Assembly: GCA_949293815.1 (NCBI GenBank)
Contig: CASFEZ010000027.1
Coordinates: 1 to 34,389, forward strand
DNA: 34,389 bases
Direction of reading: 5' to 3'
Source: an uncultured Eubacteriales bacterium
GTDB taxonomy: Bacteria > Bacillota > Clostridia > Oscillospirales > Acutalibacteraceae
The notes below the pieces were generated by a model. The model had not been told where the DNA came from. It saw only the letters and a list, made by a program, of their open reading frames with translations, and made no database searches. Within the stretch, counting starts at the first letter, position 1. Every line of letters starts with the position of its first letter. Position numbers and translations under genes: made by a program. Of the stretch, positions 32,478 to 34,389 are shown one piece after another.

Positions 32478-33500
32478 TTATTCGCCTTTCATTTCCAAAA
32501 GCTTTGCCGTGCCCTTGTAGGCAGCTTCGCTGAGTTTGATGGAATCAAAAATGGCGGCTTTGATGTCGTCCTCTTCCACGCCCAGCTCCAGGCAATACTT
32601 TTTATCAGTGAACAGGTTCAGGTTCATAATTTTCGGCAGATACATCGGGTCCATACCGCTGTCAATGCCGCGTTTTTTGTAATCTTTTATCACCTTGCCC
32701 ATGCCCATCTGCATCATCCAGGCGGGCACACCGACAATTTTACGATCCGCGCCCATACCACGGGCATCGTAAACAATGGAAAGGAACTCTTTCCAGGTCA
32801 TATTGTACATACCAATGGGCCACGCCTTAAAGCCGTGCACCTCTTTTTCCGCCGCGCCGGCAATCACCTGACCGACCTGCTTGGCAGTCAGCATGGTGGT
32901 GCCGCCCTTCGGATACATGGTAAAGGGCCATTTGTCCATAAAGGCAATCTGCTCAATCAGGATAACCCATACGGGGCGTCTGCCGGGCTGGGTGCCGAAG
33001 ATATAGGGCAGCTCCAGAACGGATACATCAAAGGTATCGTCGGCAAAGGACTTGCAGACATTCTCCTGGTCGATACGGCTCTTAATATAGGGGTTATGCT
33101 CGCAGACCTGCATTTCCGGATGGCTCTTGGCCAGACCCGAGAAATACGAGCCGAGCACCACGGCGCGTTTCATACCCATGTCTTTACAAATGGGTAAAAT
33201 TCTTTTGAGCGGCGCGATGTTGTATTTATAGTAATACTCATAAACAGGCGCCGGGAATTCCACGCGCTCGTCCACGCCGGCGGCGAAAATGAATACATCG
33301 CAGCCCGCAGCCATTTCGCGGATTTCATCGTCGGTTTTCTTGTTGATGTCGCCGAAAATGATTTCCATTTCCTCTGGAATCGGAGCGCCTTCCGGCAGCG
33401 GCGGCAGGGCAACGGTTTTCACCTGATGTCCGCGCTCAATCAACACTTTTGCGGCTTCGCAGCCCAACAGACCGGTGCCGCCAATCATAAATACTTTCAT
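32478..33500 (-). CDS. NAD(P)-dependent epimerase/dehydratase-like protein (atypical SDR)
   Basis: A 340-residue Rossmann protein. The nucleotide-binding glycine motif is MKVFMIGGTGLLGCEAAK at the N-terminus, with D51 after strand beta-2 and FAAGVDER after beta-4, as in extended SDRs. The usual catalytic YxxxK appears as Y138-I-K-S-R142, so the lysine is shifted or replaced and activity may be altered. The C-terminal half has a substrate-domain look. Start at the ATG at 33500 (AAAGGTGA site) because it begins the Rossmann strand; the frame extends 22 codons upstream into a hairpin leader. Single gene with its own promoter. Substrate unknown. Confidence 0.85.
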   Translation of the reverse strand: MKVFMIGGTGLLGCEAAKVLIERGHQVKTVALPPLPEGAPIPEEMEIIFGDINKKTDDEIREMAAGCDVFIFAAGVDERVEFPAPVYEYYYKYNIAPLKRILPICKDMGMKRAVVLGSYFSGLAKSHPEMQVCEHNPYIKSRIDQENVCKSFADDTFDVSVLELPYIFGTQPGRRPVWVILIEQIAFMDKWPFTMYPKGGTTMLTAKQVGQVIAGAAEKEVHGFKAWPIGMYNMTWKEFLSIVYDARGMGADRKIVGVPAWMMQMGMGKVIKDYKKRGIDSGMDPMYLPKIMNLNLFTDKKYCLELGVEEDDIKAAIFDSIKLSEAAYKGTAKLLEMKGE

Positions 33501-33526
33501 GATCTTCACCTTTTTCCTATGTACTT

Positions 33527-33564
33527 GAAAAGCGCCGCGGCGGCAGGCGCCGCGTTTGCTTTTC
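33527..33564 (-). repeat. Stable hairpin in the leader of the epimerase-like gene
   Basis: The outer arms GAAAAGC (33527-33533) and GCTTTTC (33558-33564) enclose an inner GCGGCG/CGCCGC stem. It lies in the transcribed leader, 26 bases before the ATG. No T run follows on the minus strand, so it is not a terminator. It could protect the mRNA 5' end. Confidence 0.65.
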
Positions 33565-33576
33565 ATAGATGGTTAT

Positions 33577-33605
33577 ATTATAATACGAAAGAGAAAAAGT
33601 TTCAA
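33577..33605 (-). promoter_or_regulatory. Promoter of the epimerase-like gene
   Basis: On the minus strand a TTGAAA -35 (33600-33605) and a perfect TATAAT -10 (33577-33582) are 17 bp apart; the start would fall near the top of the leader hairpin. Confidence 0.75.
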
Positions 33606-33740
33606 TGTTTCTTAAAATTTTATACAACGATATGACAAATTAACCGATTTTCTCGCAAGTTTTTTGTCATAAAAAATATATAAAGTTTTTCCGACATTTT
33701 GACGGTCTGTTTTGTATTCATGATGGAAGGAGGAATCAGC

Positions 33741-34235
33741 ATGAAAGTTTCTTTGCTGCGTACGGACAAAGAAATAACAGAAATTTACGAGCGGCATGTG
33801 CAAACCGTGTGGCGGGTTTGTTATGCGTATATGAAAAACACAGCAGAAACCGAGGACGCCGTGCAGGACACCTTTCTGCGCCTGATGGACGCAAACCCTT
33901 CTTTTGAGAATGCAGAACATGAAAAGGCCTGGCTGATTCGCACCGCCTCGAATGTATGCAAAAACCACCTGAAGCGCAAATGGCGAAAGCGCGAAAATCT
34001 GGACAGTGCCGAAAACACCGTAGGCGAGATGATGCAAACCAATGAAGTATTGGACGCGGTACTGGCGCTGCCGGACAAATACAAAACCGTGGTTTACCTC
34101 TATTATTACGAAGGGTACGCGGGCAAGGAGATTGCCACGATTCTCAAAAAACCCGCATCCACTGTACGCAATCTGCTGCGCGATGCCAGAAAACAGTTAA
34201 AAGAAAAGTTAGGAGAGGATTTTTGTGAAGAATGA
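33741..34235 (+). CDS. ECF-type RNA polymerase sigma factor
   Basis: A 164-residue sigma-70-family protein with region 2 (EIYERHVQTVWRVCYAYMK then EDAVQDTFLRLM) and region 4 (LPDKYKTVVYLYYYEGY, AGKEIATILKKPASTVRNLL), and no region 3, as in group IV sigma factors. It would direct RNA polymerase to a stress or envelope regulon. The ATG at 33741 has GGAGG at seven bases; upstream in-frame ATGs lack a site. Its stop overlaps the next gene's GTG by 11 bp, so the two are coupled. I see no clean promoter in the AT-rich 135 bp upstream; autoregulation would be expected of the family. Confidence 0.92.
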   Translation: MKVSLLRTDKEITEIYERHVQTVWRVCYAYMKNTAETEDAVQDTFLRLMDANPSFENAEHEKAWLIRTASNVCKNHLKRKWRKRENLDSAENTVGEMMQTNEVLDAVLALPDKYKTVVYLYYYEGYAGKEIATILKKPASTVRNLLRDARKQLKEKLGEDFCEE

Positions 34236-34389
34236 TAAATTCATCGACGCCTGGGACGACATCACCCCCAGCGGCGATACGGTAACACGCATCCGCAAAA
34301 GCCTGCTTCGAGATTACCACAAACAGGAAAACATCAAAAAAGTACGGGCGAAAAAAGAAATAAATTTTCCAACATATGGCGTGATATAT
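34225..34389 (+). CDS. Probable anti-sigma factor, truncated by the window edge
   Basis: The GTG at 34225 has AGGAGAGG at six bases and overlaps the sigma-factor stop by 11 bp. The 55 codons present are open to the edge and begin VKNDKFIDAWDDITPSGDTV, followed by a basic helix. Position and coupling match the anti-sigma factors that follow ECF genes in Clostridia; no membrane segment or diagnostic motif is reached, so the role is inferred from context only. Confidence 0.65.
   Translation, partial: MKNDKFIDAWDDITPSGDTVTRIRKSLLRDYHKQENIKKVRAKKEINFPTYGVIY

Noticed and set aside
1-34389. tRNA or rRNA genes, CRISPR arrays, insertion sequences, prophage genes or att sites
   Set aside because: I looked through every intergenic gap and found no cloverleaf, repeat-spacer pattern, transposase, integrase or flanking direct repeats.

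Overview
The window looks like chromosome from a low-to-mid GC Gram-positive anaerobe of the Clostridia (Oscillospiraceae-like). The evidence is strong GGAGG-type ribosome sites, frequent GTG and TTG starts, -35/-10 promoters spaced 17-18 bp, clostridial-type short CysE and FeoB, an MscL with a zinc-ribbon tail and a GPH-symporter/GH2 sugar locus. This assignment rests on gene style only, with no marker gene. No tRNA, rRNA, IS element, prophage gene or CRISPR array is visible.

Layout. (1) 1-5,860, minus strand: upp with its own promoter and a strong terminator, then the excision-repair operon uvrB-uvrA. The uvrBA promoter has a LexA-like box at its start site. (2) 5,890-6,550, minus: a solitary TetR-type regulator with an inverted repeat framing its own promoter. 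(3) 6,576-9,156, minus: cysE-cysS-ybaK, linking cysteine synthesis, Cys-tRNA charging and Cys-tRNA(Pro) proofreading; two GC-rich hairpins sit between cysS and ybaK. (4) 9,199-21,656, minus: a surface-glycan cluster of five GT2 enzymes, two GT-B enzymes, a UDP-GlcNAc 2-epimerase, a Wzx-type flippase, an IspD/TarI-type cytidylyltransferase, a GNAT acetyltransferase and a predicted beta-propeller protein resembling the N-terminal domain of plant GINT1. A promoter precedes the first gene. A second promoter inside the cluster, before the cytidylyltransferase, could also feed cysE-cysS-ybaK.

(5) 21,812-22,946, plus: an unrecognised five-helix membrane protein, ending at a terminator shared with feoB. 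(6) 23,013-25,117, minus: feoA-feoB ferrous iron uptake. (7) 25,245-27,840, plus: mscL, two tandem Nudix hydrolases (about 65% identical) and a DUF368/PopT undecaprenyl-phosphate translocase. (8) 27,895-31,643, minus: a GPH sugar symporter and a GH2 glycosidase behind a promoter whose -10 box lies inside an inverted repeat. (9) 31,807-33,605, minus: a small four-helix membrane protein and an atypical NAD-dependent epimerase-like protein. (10) 33,741-34,389, plus: an ECF sigma factor overlapping a truncated gene that is probably its anti-sigma factor.

How it fits together: WecB would supply UDP-ManNAc, the transferases build a repeat unit on a lipid carrier, the flippase moves it out, and the DUF368 protein in a separate operon would return undecaprenyl phosphate. 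The initiating phosphoglycosyltransferase, a Wzy polymerase and an attachment enzyme are not in the window, so the pathway must be completed elsewhere. All functions are inferred from protein motifs read by eye; no database search was run.
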